Assembly (NCBI GenBank): GCA_030671225.1
Contig: DAOVAE010000012.1
Span: 1 to 11,534, forward strand
Origin: Desulfobacteraceae bacterium
GTDB taxonomy: Bacteria; Desulfobacterota; Desulfobacteria; Desulfobacterales; UBA11574
Direction of reading: 5' to 3'
DNA: 11,534 nucleotides
Each line of letters starts with the position of its first letter. Position 1 is the stretch's first letter. Made by a program: the position numbers and the translations under genes. Below the pieces are notes generated by a model that worked only from the letters and a program-made list of their open reading frames with translations, made no database searches and had not been told where the DNA came from. This document shows, piece after piece, positions 5,617 through 11,534 of the stretch.

Positions 5617-6294
5617 TTATTGGCCTGCCACATCTTTACCACAGTGTTTGCAGATTTTGGCTCTTTTTTTTATTATTTCTGCGCAAAAAGGGCATTCTCT
5701 AGTGAAGTATCTTTTATGAATCTTTGCTATAGATTCATCGACCATTTTCTGGATAATTTCATTGCCGAATTTGACATTCTTGATGGGTTCTATGGCTTCA
5801 AGCTCTCCGATGTCGCCGATCATTTCAGCGGCCTTGGCCCTAACCCTTGCAGGTTCGGTAGCATCCAGGAGCAATCGCATAACCGTGACGCCGTCTTTAT
5901 CCAAATAGGCATCCGTGAGAATCGAGAATCCTCTTTTTATATTTTCTTTTAACACCTCCTGTTCGGCCAGGACCTGATCGTCAATTATTTGCCCTGTGCC
6001 TCCCATGGGACTGAATACTGGGATGCATTCGAACTGTTTTGTGCCGGGATAGTTCATGCACCGATAAGAAGCGTTATGGGCATAATTGTCCATTATATCA
6101 TCCCATCCCTTTACATACAGGGGGCATTCATCATTGAAACACACAAAAAGGTAAGGGGTGCCCCAGCCGAGGCCGTCGCTGAAGCTAAAAGGGGGGACCT
6201 CCCATATGCTCATTTCCGTGCCGCAGTGAGGGCATACCGATTTTTTTTGGGAAAGAATCTTTTCTAAAACTTGTTCTTTGGTTTCAAAGTCCAT
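5617..6294 (-). CDS. Double zinc-ribbon protein with a HEAT-like middle
   Basis: The 225-residue product starts at ATG 6294 with GGAG eight bases upstream. An N-terminal ribbon uses C21, C24, C52 and C57 (CPHCGTEM ... FVCFNDECPLYVKGW). Residues 65-105 hold a glycine/aromatic block with GTKQFECIPVFSPMGGTGQI. Residues 110-195 are helical, with a stretch (LLDATEPARVRAKAAEMIGD, then GELEAIEPI) that looks like one or two HEAT-type repeats. The C-terminal ribbon is C201, C204, C215, C218 (CPFCAEIIKKRAKICKHCG), a common rubredoxin-like knuckle also used as a regulatory or anchoring domain. There is no enzymatic motif, signal peptide or membrane segment, so it is probably a cytosolic adaptor or nucleic-acid/protein-binding factor. 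Its function is unknown. The MITE-like element 2 begins 44 bases beyond its 3' end. Confidence 0.72.
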   Translation of the reverse strand: MDFETKEQVLEKILSQKKSVCPHCGTEMSIWEVPPFSFSDGLGWGTPYLFVCFNDECPLYVKGWDDIMDNYAHNASYRCMNYPGTKQFECIPVFSPMGGTGQIIDDQVLAEQEVLKENIKRGFSILTDAYLDKDGVTVMRLLLDATEPARVRAKAAEMIGDIGELEAIEPIKNVKFGNEIIQKMVDESIAKIHKRYFTRECPFCAEIIKKRAKICKHCGKDVAGQ

Positions 6295-6375
6295 TGGTTA
6301 TTCTCCATATTTAGGTGGCAGGCGGGTCTGCGAAAATCTGCGTCCTATTTAACTTGAATTTCGGACCCCGTTTTT

Positions 6376-6404
6376 TATATAGTACTATTTATAAAGGTTT
6401 GCAA
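6376..6404 (-). promoter_or_regulatory. Possible promoter of the zinc-ribbon gene
   Basis: On the minus strand TTGCAA (6399-6404) and TATATA (6376-6381) are 17 bases apart and point to the gene starting at 6294, which lies about 75 bases downstream of the -10. Each box matches four of six consensus bases, in an AT-rich stretch, so this is tentative. Confidence 0.35.
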
Positions 6405-6451
6405 CATATAGGAGTCCATTATAGATCCTCTGGCATAAAATTTAAGCCTGA

Positions 6452-6473
6452 TCCGCCAGAGTTCTTTGGCGGA
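6452..6473. other. Seven-bp GC-rich hairpin between the zinc-ribbon and radical SAM genes
   Basis: TCCGCCA at 6452-6458 and TGGCGGA at 6467-6473 flank an eight-base loop. It lies 33 bases beyond the radical SAM gene's stop on the minus strand, but no T run follows in that direction. It may be an inner part of the adjoining repeat copy or a factor-dependent termination hairpin. Confidence 0.35.
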
Positions 6474-6503
6474 GACAAAAGGGGGCGTTTTTCAAAAGTC
6501 TCG
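6474..6503. repeat. Solitary end of a MITE-like element related to element 2
   Basis: These 30 bases match the reverse complement of 5430-5459 at 27 positions, including the GGGGGCGTTTT core and the GTCTCG tip. No matching opposite end is seen up to 6300, so this is a decayed or truncated copy. Its tip lies two bases before the last codon of the radical SAM gene (stop 6506-6508). Confidence 0.65.
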
Positions 6504-6505
6504 CA

Positions 6506-7687
6506 TCATGCCCAGCGTCCTGGTATAATGGTCTGGCAATATTTACATCGATTTTCGTCCAGGTTGTAGGTAGGAATGGAATATCCGAATCGTTCAATCA
6601 GCAGCTTTTTACAGTTGTGACAATAGGTGTTGTTCCCTTCTGGAAAGGAAACGTTGCCCACATAGACATAACGTATTCCCTCATCCATGGCAAGTTTGCG
6701 GAAACGGATCAGGATTGAGATGGGGGTGGCAGGTAATCGGTCGAGTTTGTATTTGGGGAAAAAGCGTAAAAAGTGCAAAGGATAATCAGGCCCTAAGTTT
6801 TCTAATATCCACTGGCACATCTGTTTTACCATGTCGGCATTATCGACGTATCCGGGAACCACAAGATTTGTCATCTCAAAATGGATTCCCTGCTCATGAA
6901 GCGTTTTGAAAGTATTCAACACAGGCTGTAACCGCCCGCCGTTCAATTTTCGGTAGATGTCGTCGCTGAAAGATTTGATATTGACATTGGCTCCATCCAG
7001 CACACGGCATAATTCCAGCAGAGGTTTTCGATTGATGTAACCGTTTGAAATCCATAAATTAGATATCCCGTTGTCTCTGGCAATGCGGGCGGTGTCGATC
7101 ATGTATTCAAAAAAAGTGACGGCTTCGGAATAGGTGTAAGCGATGGACTCGCATTCGGCGCGCTGTGCCGTTTTAATCACATCGGCCGGGAATAGTTCGT
7201 AATGGCGGACCTCATGGGGTTTTGACTGGGAAATTTCCCAGTTCTGGCAATTCAAGCAGCGAAAGTTGCAACCGGTGGTTGCGATGGAAAAAGCTTTTGA
7301 CTGCGGCTTGAAATGGAACAGAGGTTTCTTTTCAATGGGATCGACATTCACGCTACAGGGATTACCGTATGTTAAACTGTAAAGTGTGCCGTTCATATTG
7401 ACCTTGGAACGGCAGACACTGCGATCACCGGGTGATAACATACATCTGTTGGGGCAGATGCCGCACATCACCGTTTTGTTTCCCAGCTTTGTATAAAGAA
7501 ATCCTTCGTGGGACCATTTCCAGAGTTTTTTGGGCGCATCTTTTTTAAAAACCAGGCCGCGAATATCGACCGGACCCGTTGCTGCACTTATTTTTTCTGA
7601 AAAAGGCCGGAAAGCATAAGCAGGAACGGTGTAACAAAGTAGTCCCGCGCTGCAATAAAGAAAATGACGGCGGCTAATTTTTTTCAT
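6506..7687 (-). CDS. amrS: AmmeMemoRadiSam-system radical SAM enzyme with a twin-arginine signal
   Basis: The 393-residue protein opens with MKKISRRHFLYC: SRRHFL fits the twin-arginine S-R-R-x-F-L consensus, followed by a hydrophobic stretch and AYA near residue 25 as possible cleavage site. C75, C78, C82 and C92 (CGICPNRC ... C) form an N-terminal metal or Fe-S site. C140, C144 and C147 (TTGCNFRCLNCQNWE) are the CxxxCxxC radical SAM cluster. Residues 183-340 supply the rest of the partial barrel, including LWISNGYI and NVNIKSFSDDIYRKL. C356/C359 and C381/C384 near the end suggest a C-terminal zinc ribbon closing with IPGRW. The family is paired with Memo and AMMECR1 genes. The substrate is unknown. 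Its start overlaps the upstream gene by 14 bases without a strong ribosome site, indicating translational coupling. Confidence 0.88.
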   Translation of the reverse strand: MKKISRRHFLYCSAGLLCYTVPAYAFRPFSEKISAATGPVDIRGLVFKKDAPKKLWKWSHEGFLYTKLGNKTVMCGICPNRCMLSPGDRSVCRSKVNMNGTLYSLTYGNPCSVNVDPIEKKPLFHFKPQSKAFSIATTGCNFRCLNCQNWEISQSKPHEVRHYELFPADVIKTAQRAECESIAYTYSEAVTFFEYMIDTARIARDNGISNLWISNGYINRKPLLELCRVLDGANVNIKSFSDDIYRKLNGGRLQPVLNTFKTLHEQGIHFEMTNLVVPGYVDNADMVKQMCQWILENLGPDYPLHFLRFFPKYKLDRLPATPISILIRFRKLAMDEGIRYVYVGNVSFPEGNNTYCHNCKKLLIERFGYSIPTYNLDENRCKYCQTIIPGRWA

Positions 7688-9779
7688 GACGCGTAACTAC
7701 AACAATTAAACTACAAAATTTAAAACCGATCAATCCTGCTGCAGCCCAGATGATCCCGCAATATGGGATCAATACAACGCTGGTGACCAGGGTGCCGCAG
7801 GCGGCCCCGATCAAATCGGCTGAAAAGGTTCGGGTCACCGCCGGAGCATCTCCCCCCCGCAAATAGAGGGCGACCGGAAATTGAAAACCGCAGATCAGTG
7901 AAACCACAAAACCGAAAACAAGAAAAAAAGCCACCGGCAGCAGACTTCCATGTTGCATAGCCAAGATCAACAGGCCCATCATGGCAATCATCAACCCATC
8001 GGCAAGTGCAAGGGTTTGCTTGCTCCTGCGGTGCAATCTCTCACCGAACCAGGCTCCGGGTAAAAGGCCGGCCAGAAAAACGGTAACGATCAGACCGATC
8101 TGCGTATAGATATAACCGAAAAAAATTTGAAATGCAAATATTACCAGAATTTCACTACCCATTACCGTAAAACCGGTGGAAAATAGAACAAATTCTTCAG
8201 CGGTAATACGAACCAGGTAAATAAGGAAAAGTACGGTAAAAACCGCAATGAAACCGGTGGGAGAAGAGGCAAACTTGGCAAACCACTGAATAAACATAAG
8301 ACGCATCAACTGGGGAGAATCATCACGGTTTTTTGGGGTTTCAGGATCAATAAGCCTATTAAGGCGAGCGATTCTTTCCTGGGTCAGGTTGCCGTAATAG
8401 TAGCCTTTTATGTAGCGGGTATGGATTCCTTTTTTGACAAGGAGTGCCGGTATATCGGTGCTAAGGGGTTGAGAGCTGCATAGAAAAAAGGTCTTTTGTC
8501 CCGGCAGCAAAAGAACATGGTCAAAATAGTCTGTTACGGTATTGTAAAGGGAAGAAAGCTTCTGGCGTTGCGGTTCTGCAAGGTAGTTGTCAAATCCTTT
8601 CATGGCAAAACTAAGCACCCCGTTTCCGGCCAGATGACGCCTGGCCATTGAAAAGAATCTATCGGTAAAAAATCGATTGATTTGAAAGGTATCAGGTTCG
8701 CCAAGGTTGATGATGATGGCGTCATATATTTTGTGCGAGCCGGCAAGATAGGATCGGCCGTCTTGATGAATGACTTTTAGTCCGGGAATCCTTTTTATCA
8801 GTCCGAACCTGAATTGAATGTCCGCAACCTTTGGATCGAGTTCCACATAATCGATAGAATCCGGTCGGTACTTTTCCAGTTCAGCCATCATGCCGCCTTG
8901 GGCTGAAATCAATAGAATGTTTTGAACTTTAGAAATCTGGGATAGCGGATAATGTATGGTTTCTTCAGCCATGCTAATATTCTGACTGCCGAACAGAGGG
9001 AGTCCTCCAACGAACAGGGTAAACTGTTCCTGGTTTTGATGGACTTCGATTCTGCCGTAGCGTGATTCGCTGTAATAAACAAGTTTACCTTCTGATGGCT
9101 TAAGAGATGATGGTTCCATAATAATGGAGAACACGAGGATTGCGAAAGTCAGTCCGGTCCCTAAAAAAACAAGAGGGCGATGTCGGGAAGAGGAGGGAAA
9201 GAGGAGATAGGTCGCAAGAAGTAATGGTAAATTGGCAAAAAATGTGGCTTTTAAGGGGGTAACCAGAAAGACAAGTACAAAGGAAAACAGAGCACCGCCG
9301 GAAACATCCCCCAGATTGTCAATGATATAGATAAGAGTTCCGGAATAATCCGGATTTTCGATCCTGATTACAAAAAGGCTATAGGGGAGAACAAAGCCGA
9401 GTAAAAGGCAATAAGGCGCAATTGTGAAAAAGGTATAGGCAAAGGTGGAATAAAACCCGACCGAGCTGCCGTGAATAAAAAAAAGATCGCGAAGCTGCCT
9501 GATGGCCAGAATTTGCACGGCGGGCAGGCTTGCCAGAATCAAAGAAAGCCACCCCAGTCTATTGATGGTGGCATGCCAAAAGCGTTTGGTTACCCAGTGC
9601 GCAAGGAGTGTGCCTGCGCCGCCAATGATCAGCCAGTTGAAGAGAATAAGGGCAATGACGAACTCGTTAGACTGAAATTGGGCTAAAAATTCACGAATGA
9701 TCAACAGTTGAGTCACCACAGAGGAAATGCCCGTGGCGATGACCACTCGAATTATGGCACGTTCATTTTTCCTCTTCAA
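7674..9779 (-). CDS. Polytopic membrane protein with embedded spermidine-synthase-like domain
   Basis: Reading from TTG 9779 gives 701 residues. About seven hydrophobic helices (roughly residues 10-220) are followed by a soluble Rossmann-type domain (about 230-435) and about six to seven more helices (508-698). The domain follows the spermidine-synthase plan: ISAQGGMM (291-298) replaces the GGGDGG nucleotide loop, VELDPKV (312-318) is the acidic SAM-ribose motif, then HQDGRSYLAG, and INLGEPDT (357-364) where true synthases have an Asp-rich D-S/T-x-D-P. The acidic catalytic pair is therefore changed, so aminopropyl transfer is doubtful. The final helices carry FSADLIGAACGTLVTSVVL, typical of this membrane family. 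The frame stays open to 10055 but that part duplicates the AMMECR1 coding region. Start alternatives are GTG 9746 and TTG 9779 (AGG nine bases upstream). The gene overlaps both neighbours. Confidence 0.78.
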   Translation of the reverse strand: MKRKNERAIIRVVIATGISSVVTQLLIIREFLAQFQSNEFVIALILFNWLIIGGAGTLLAHWVTKRFWHATINRLGWLSLILASLPAVQILAIRQLRDLFFIHGSSVGFYSTFAYTFFTIAPYCLLLGFVLPYSLFVIRIENPDYSGTLIYIIDNLGDVSGGALFSFVLVFLVTPLKATFFANLPLLLATYLLFPSSSRHRPLVFLGTGLTFAILVFSIIMEPSSLKPSEGKLVYYSESRYGRIEVHQNQEQFTLFVGGLPLFGSQNISMAEETIHYPLSQISKVQNILLISAQGGMMAELEKYRPDSIDYVELDPKVADIQFRFGLIKRIPGLKVIHQDGRSYLAGSHKIYDAIIINLGEPDTFQINRFFTDRFFSMARRHLAGNGVLSFAMKGFDNYLAEPQRQKLSSLYNTVTDYFDHVLLLPGQKTFFLCSSQPLSTDIPALLVKKGIHTRYIKGYYYGNLTQERIARLNRLIDPETPKNRDDSPQLMRLMFIQWFAKFASSPTGFIAVFTVLFLIYLVRITAEEFVLFSTGFTVMGSEILVIFAFQIFFGYIYTQIGLIVTVFLAGLLPGAWFGERLHRRSKQTLALADGLMIAMMGLLILAMQHGSLLPVAFFLVFGFVVSLICGFQFPVALYLRGGDAPAVTRTFSADLIGAACGTLVTSVVLIPYCGIIWAAAGLIGFKFCSLIVVVTRHEKN

Positions 9780-11247
9780 AATATTGAACCTGATAGGTCG
9801 ATATTTCCAGTTGAGTTTTTTCCCAGGTGTCGGCCGATAGGCCGGCCTTTCTGCAAAGATGGGACAGAAAGTGCTCGGGCTCGGGTAGCTGTTCCCAAAC
9901 CTGTGGTAAAAAAGTGGCGCTGGCCGTTCCTTTGCGTAGAATAACGCCATCCACATGGGGGCGTAGTTTGGTAAGCAGATCCTTACTACCACGATATTCA
10001 AGGGGCTGAGGTTCGGTAAGGATGCTGATTTCGATTCCCACCTGGTCGAGTTCATCGGCTTTCAAGGGGGCAAATCTGGGATCATGGAAAGCGGCATTAA
10101 CGGCGTTGCGCTTTATTCCGGCCATGATCGATTCGGTAGATTCCAAATTACCGATACAACCGCGCAGTTGTTTATTAATGGTAAGAGTTACAAAGGTCCC
10201 CCGGTGCTCCTGAAAGCAGTTGTCGGTCATGGGATCAGACTCGGTCTTGGCTGATTTTAGGCCGAGTTTTTCCATAATGGCCTTCCGGGCCAACCTTCCC
10301 AGTGCCTGCCCCTGATGTTTGCTTAAATGCCTCGTGGTATTATTATTCTTCTGCATAGATGAACCTCCATAAAAGGCGATGGCCGCATAGCCGACAACCC
10401 TCGAACGATCCCCTGCTGTGTCACCGCTGTTCGAATAGTGGAGAATAACCGGTTGCCAGCCATGTCGGCGGGCCAAATTTATCAAAACCAGAATTGGTGT
10501 TTTACCACAGGCCGCATTATCCTGCTTTAACAGTTTGCCGGCATTAAGATTTAATATCATTTGGATTGTCTTCCGGTCCCTATCAACAGCTTCCGAATAT
10601 GGAAGATAGTGGGATAAATCCGAACTGGCAACCAGCAAAGTCTTTTTGTCAAACAAAGGATCGAGAGCTGCCGAATAGCTATCGATATTACCAGGACCAA
10701 TTACAATCGGGATGAGTTCGAATTTTTTTAGAAAGTACTGCAGAAAAGGGAGAACCACCTCCACAGAATGCTCAAGCCGATCGGAAGCCGGGATTGTTTG
10801 AAAAAGGTATTTATTTCGACGCAGCCTGACCGCATCTTCATTCAGCGGAATCAGGCCTAGAGGAGTTTCATAGGCGGTTGCGTCGCTAATGGCACCACCT
10901 TTGAATCCCACGCGATGATCCGGTGCCAGCACAATGACCCTGTTGAATTGATTTTCCTTTAATACCAGAGAGATATGCGCTGCAGTCAACCCTGAATAGA
11001 TATAACCGGCATGGGGCATTATAAGAGCTTTTATTGAAGTATGGGGCAGGTTTTGAACATTAGTCTGTTTAGCCCGGTCGGTGAGTTCCTCAATAAAAGT
11101 CGTCAATTCAGACCGTGTGCCAGGATAAAAACTGCCGGCATATACCGGTTTGCGGATATCACCGGCATTGACTGCGCCAACCTGGGGGAGGACTGCCAGG
11201 CAGAGAGCAAGAAGAATCTTAAAAATTAGACTGAAAGTTCGCTTCAT
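9763..11247 (-). CDS. amrB-amrA: Secreted Memo-AMMECR1 fusion (AmmeMemoRadiSam proteins B and A)
   Basis: The 494-residue protein starts with a clear Sec signal (basic MKR, hydrophobic core, VNA near residue 28). Residues 32-294 are a Memo domain: PHAGYIYSG (78-86), APDHRVGF (109-116), SSDLSHY (208-214) and DNAACGKTP (243-251). The likely metal ligands H79, H111 and C247 correspond to those reported for human MEMO1. Residues 312-492 are a full AMMECR1 domain with the hallmark LRGCIGNLE (361-369) and HDPRFAPL (388-395). The two are separate proteins in many organisms. The gene is first in its operon behind a good promoter, and its stop overlaps the start of the membrane gene. ATG 11247 has only a poor ribosome site. 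The role is unknown; the context implies work with the radical SAM enzyme, here outside the cytoplasm. Confidence 0.9.
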   Translation of the reverse strand: MKRTFSLIFKILLALCLAVLPQVGAVNAGDIRKPVYAGSFYPGTRSELTTFIEELTDRAKQTNVQNLPHTSIKALIMPHAGYIYSGLTAAHISLVLKENQFNRVIVLAPDHRVGFKGGAISDATAYETPLGLIPLNEDAVRLRRNKYLFQTIPASDRLEHSVEVVLPFLQYFLKKFELIPIVIGPGNIDSYSAALDPLFDKKTLLVASSDLSHYLPYSEAVDRDRKTIQMILNLNAGKLLKQDNAACGKTPILVLINLARRHGWQPVILHYSNSGDTAGDRSRVVGYAAIAFYGGSSMQKNNNTTRHLSKHQGQALGRLARKAIMEKLGLKSAKTESDPMTDNCFQEHRGTFVTLTINKQLRGCIGNLESTESIMAGIKRNAVNAAFHDPRFAPLKADELDQVGIEISILTEPQPLEYRGSKDLLTKLRPHVDGVILRKGTASATFLPQVWEQLPEPEHFLSHLCRKAGLSADTWEKTQLEISTYQVQYFEEEK

Positions 11248-11309
11248 GGAAGGATCCGTTATCGTACAAAGTCGTTTTCTTGACTTTTTGCGTGACCATC
11301 ATCATTAGT

Positions 11310-11338
11310 AAAATACAATGGGGACTAATTGCTGTCAA
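11310..11338 (-). promoter_or_regulatory. Sigma70-type promoter of the AmmeMemoRadiSam operon
   Basis: On the minus strand a perfect TTGACA (11333-11338) is followed 17 bases later by TATTTT (11310-11315). Transcription would start near 11303, leaving a leader of about 55 bases before ATG 11247. The promoter lies in the short gap behind the upstream deacetylase-like gene. Confidence 0.7.
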
Positions 11339-11409
11339 ATAAAAACACAAAATCTGTGGGTGCAATTGTAGAAAAGGAGCTTAGACACAGTACCATTTCC
11401 AGCCCGGAA

Positions 11410-11534
11410 TTAACCGGCAATATGCACCACTTCAGAAGCATTAACCAGAATCGCCTTTTTTTTCAATTCAGGGAGTACTTCACGAAGAACATCATATGTC
11501 ATGGCATGGGGGTGTGCGATGCCTATGGCTTCAC
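11410..11534 (-). CDS. C-terminal end of a divergent polysaccharide deacetylase (YibQ-like), partial
   Basis: The minus strand from the window edge reads EAIGIAHPHAMTYDVL, then REVLPELKKKAILVNASEVV and HIAG before TAA at 11410-11412. The pattern G-x-A-I-G-I-x-H-P-H followed by L-P-x-L-x-x-x-x-I-x-x-V-x-x-S-E-x-V is the characteristic end of the divergent polysaccharide deacetylase family (YibQ, DUF610), whose members are usually exported and thought to act on envelope glycans. The N-terminal part lies outside the window. It runs in the same direction as the AmmeMemoRadiSam operon, whose promoter lies 72 bases beyond its stop. No clear terminator separates them, so some read-through is possible. 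Confidence 0.75.
   Translation of the reverse strand, partial: EAIGIAHPHAMTYDVLREVLPELKKKAILVNASEVVHIAG

Noticed and set aside
5551-5952. 133-codon open frame on the plus strand
   Set aside because: It begins in the MITE-like element and runs antisense to the zinc-ribbon gene, with no recognisable domain or ribosome site.
9780-10055. N-terminal extension giving a 793-residue version of the membrane protein
   Set aside because: It lies inside the AMMECR1 coding region in another frame, shows no hydrophobic or family pattern, and members of the family begin close to the first helix. The start at TTG 9779 or GTG 9746 is preferred.

Overview
The window looks like a chromosomal stretch from an anaerobic, probably sulfate-reducing, member of the Desulfobacterota (former Deltaproteobacteria). 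This is inferred from the end of an Rnf operon whose RnfB is fused to a glutamate-synthase-like FAD/NAD(P) module, from several Fe-S and zinc-ribbon proteins, and from short inverted-repeat elements of a kind I associate with that group. No rRNA, tRNA, CRISPR array, phage or complete insertion sequence was seen.

Region 1 (1-2210, + strand): the last codons of a probable rnfA, then the RnfB-GltD-type fusion, closed by a strong intrinsic terminator. Region 2 (2211-3250, +): a 142-bp MITE-like inverted-repeat element, a small flavodoxin, a truncated and frameshifted SlyD-like FKBP pseudogene directly behind it, and a 36-codon hydrophobic ORF that overlaps the pseudogene's stop. Region 3 (3340-4857, - strand): a small exported protein, a 63-residue probable ribbon-helix-helix protein, a histone-H1-like Lys/Ala/Pro-rich protein with a C-terminal winged helix, and just upstream of it a previously uncalled HU-family pseudogene with two nonsense codons and two frameshifts. 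Region 4 (about 5013-6503): a YkgJ-type CxxCxxCC protein (+), a 144-bp MITE-like element with 18-bp perfect terminal repeats and a TTA duplication, a double zinc-ribbon protein (-), and a solitary element end that abuts the next gene.

Region 5 (6506-11338, - strand) is the most interesting part. From a near-consensus sigma70-type promoter, three overlapping genes encode (i) a secreted Memo-AMMECR1 fusion, (ii) a polytopic membrane protein with an embedded spermidine-synthase-like domain, and (iii) a radical SAM enzyme with a twin-arginine signal. This is an AmmeMemoRadiSam system. Its biochemical role is, to my knowledge, unknown. Here every member seems directed to the membrane or periplasm, and a SAM-type Rossmann membrane protein sits between the two classical parts. 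Translational overlaps argue that the three act together. Upstream, the 3' end of a divergent polysaccharide deacetylase (YibQ-like) gene enters from the right edge.

The fusion RnfB would link ferredoxin/flavodoxin redox chemistry to NAD(P)H, and the flavodoxin next door could serve as a carrier, but no sequence evidence ties the two directly. The decaying HU and SlyD genes and three element ends mark 2200-6500 as a remodelled segment between two conserved operons.
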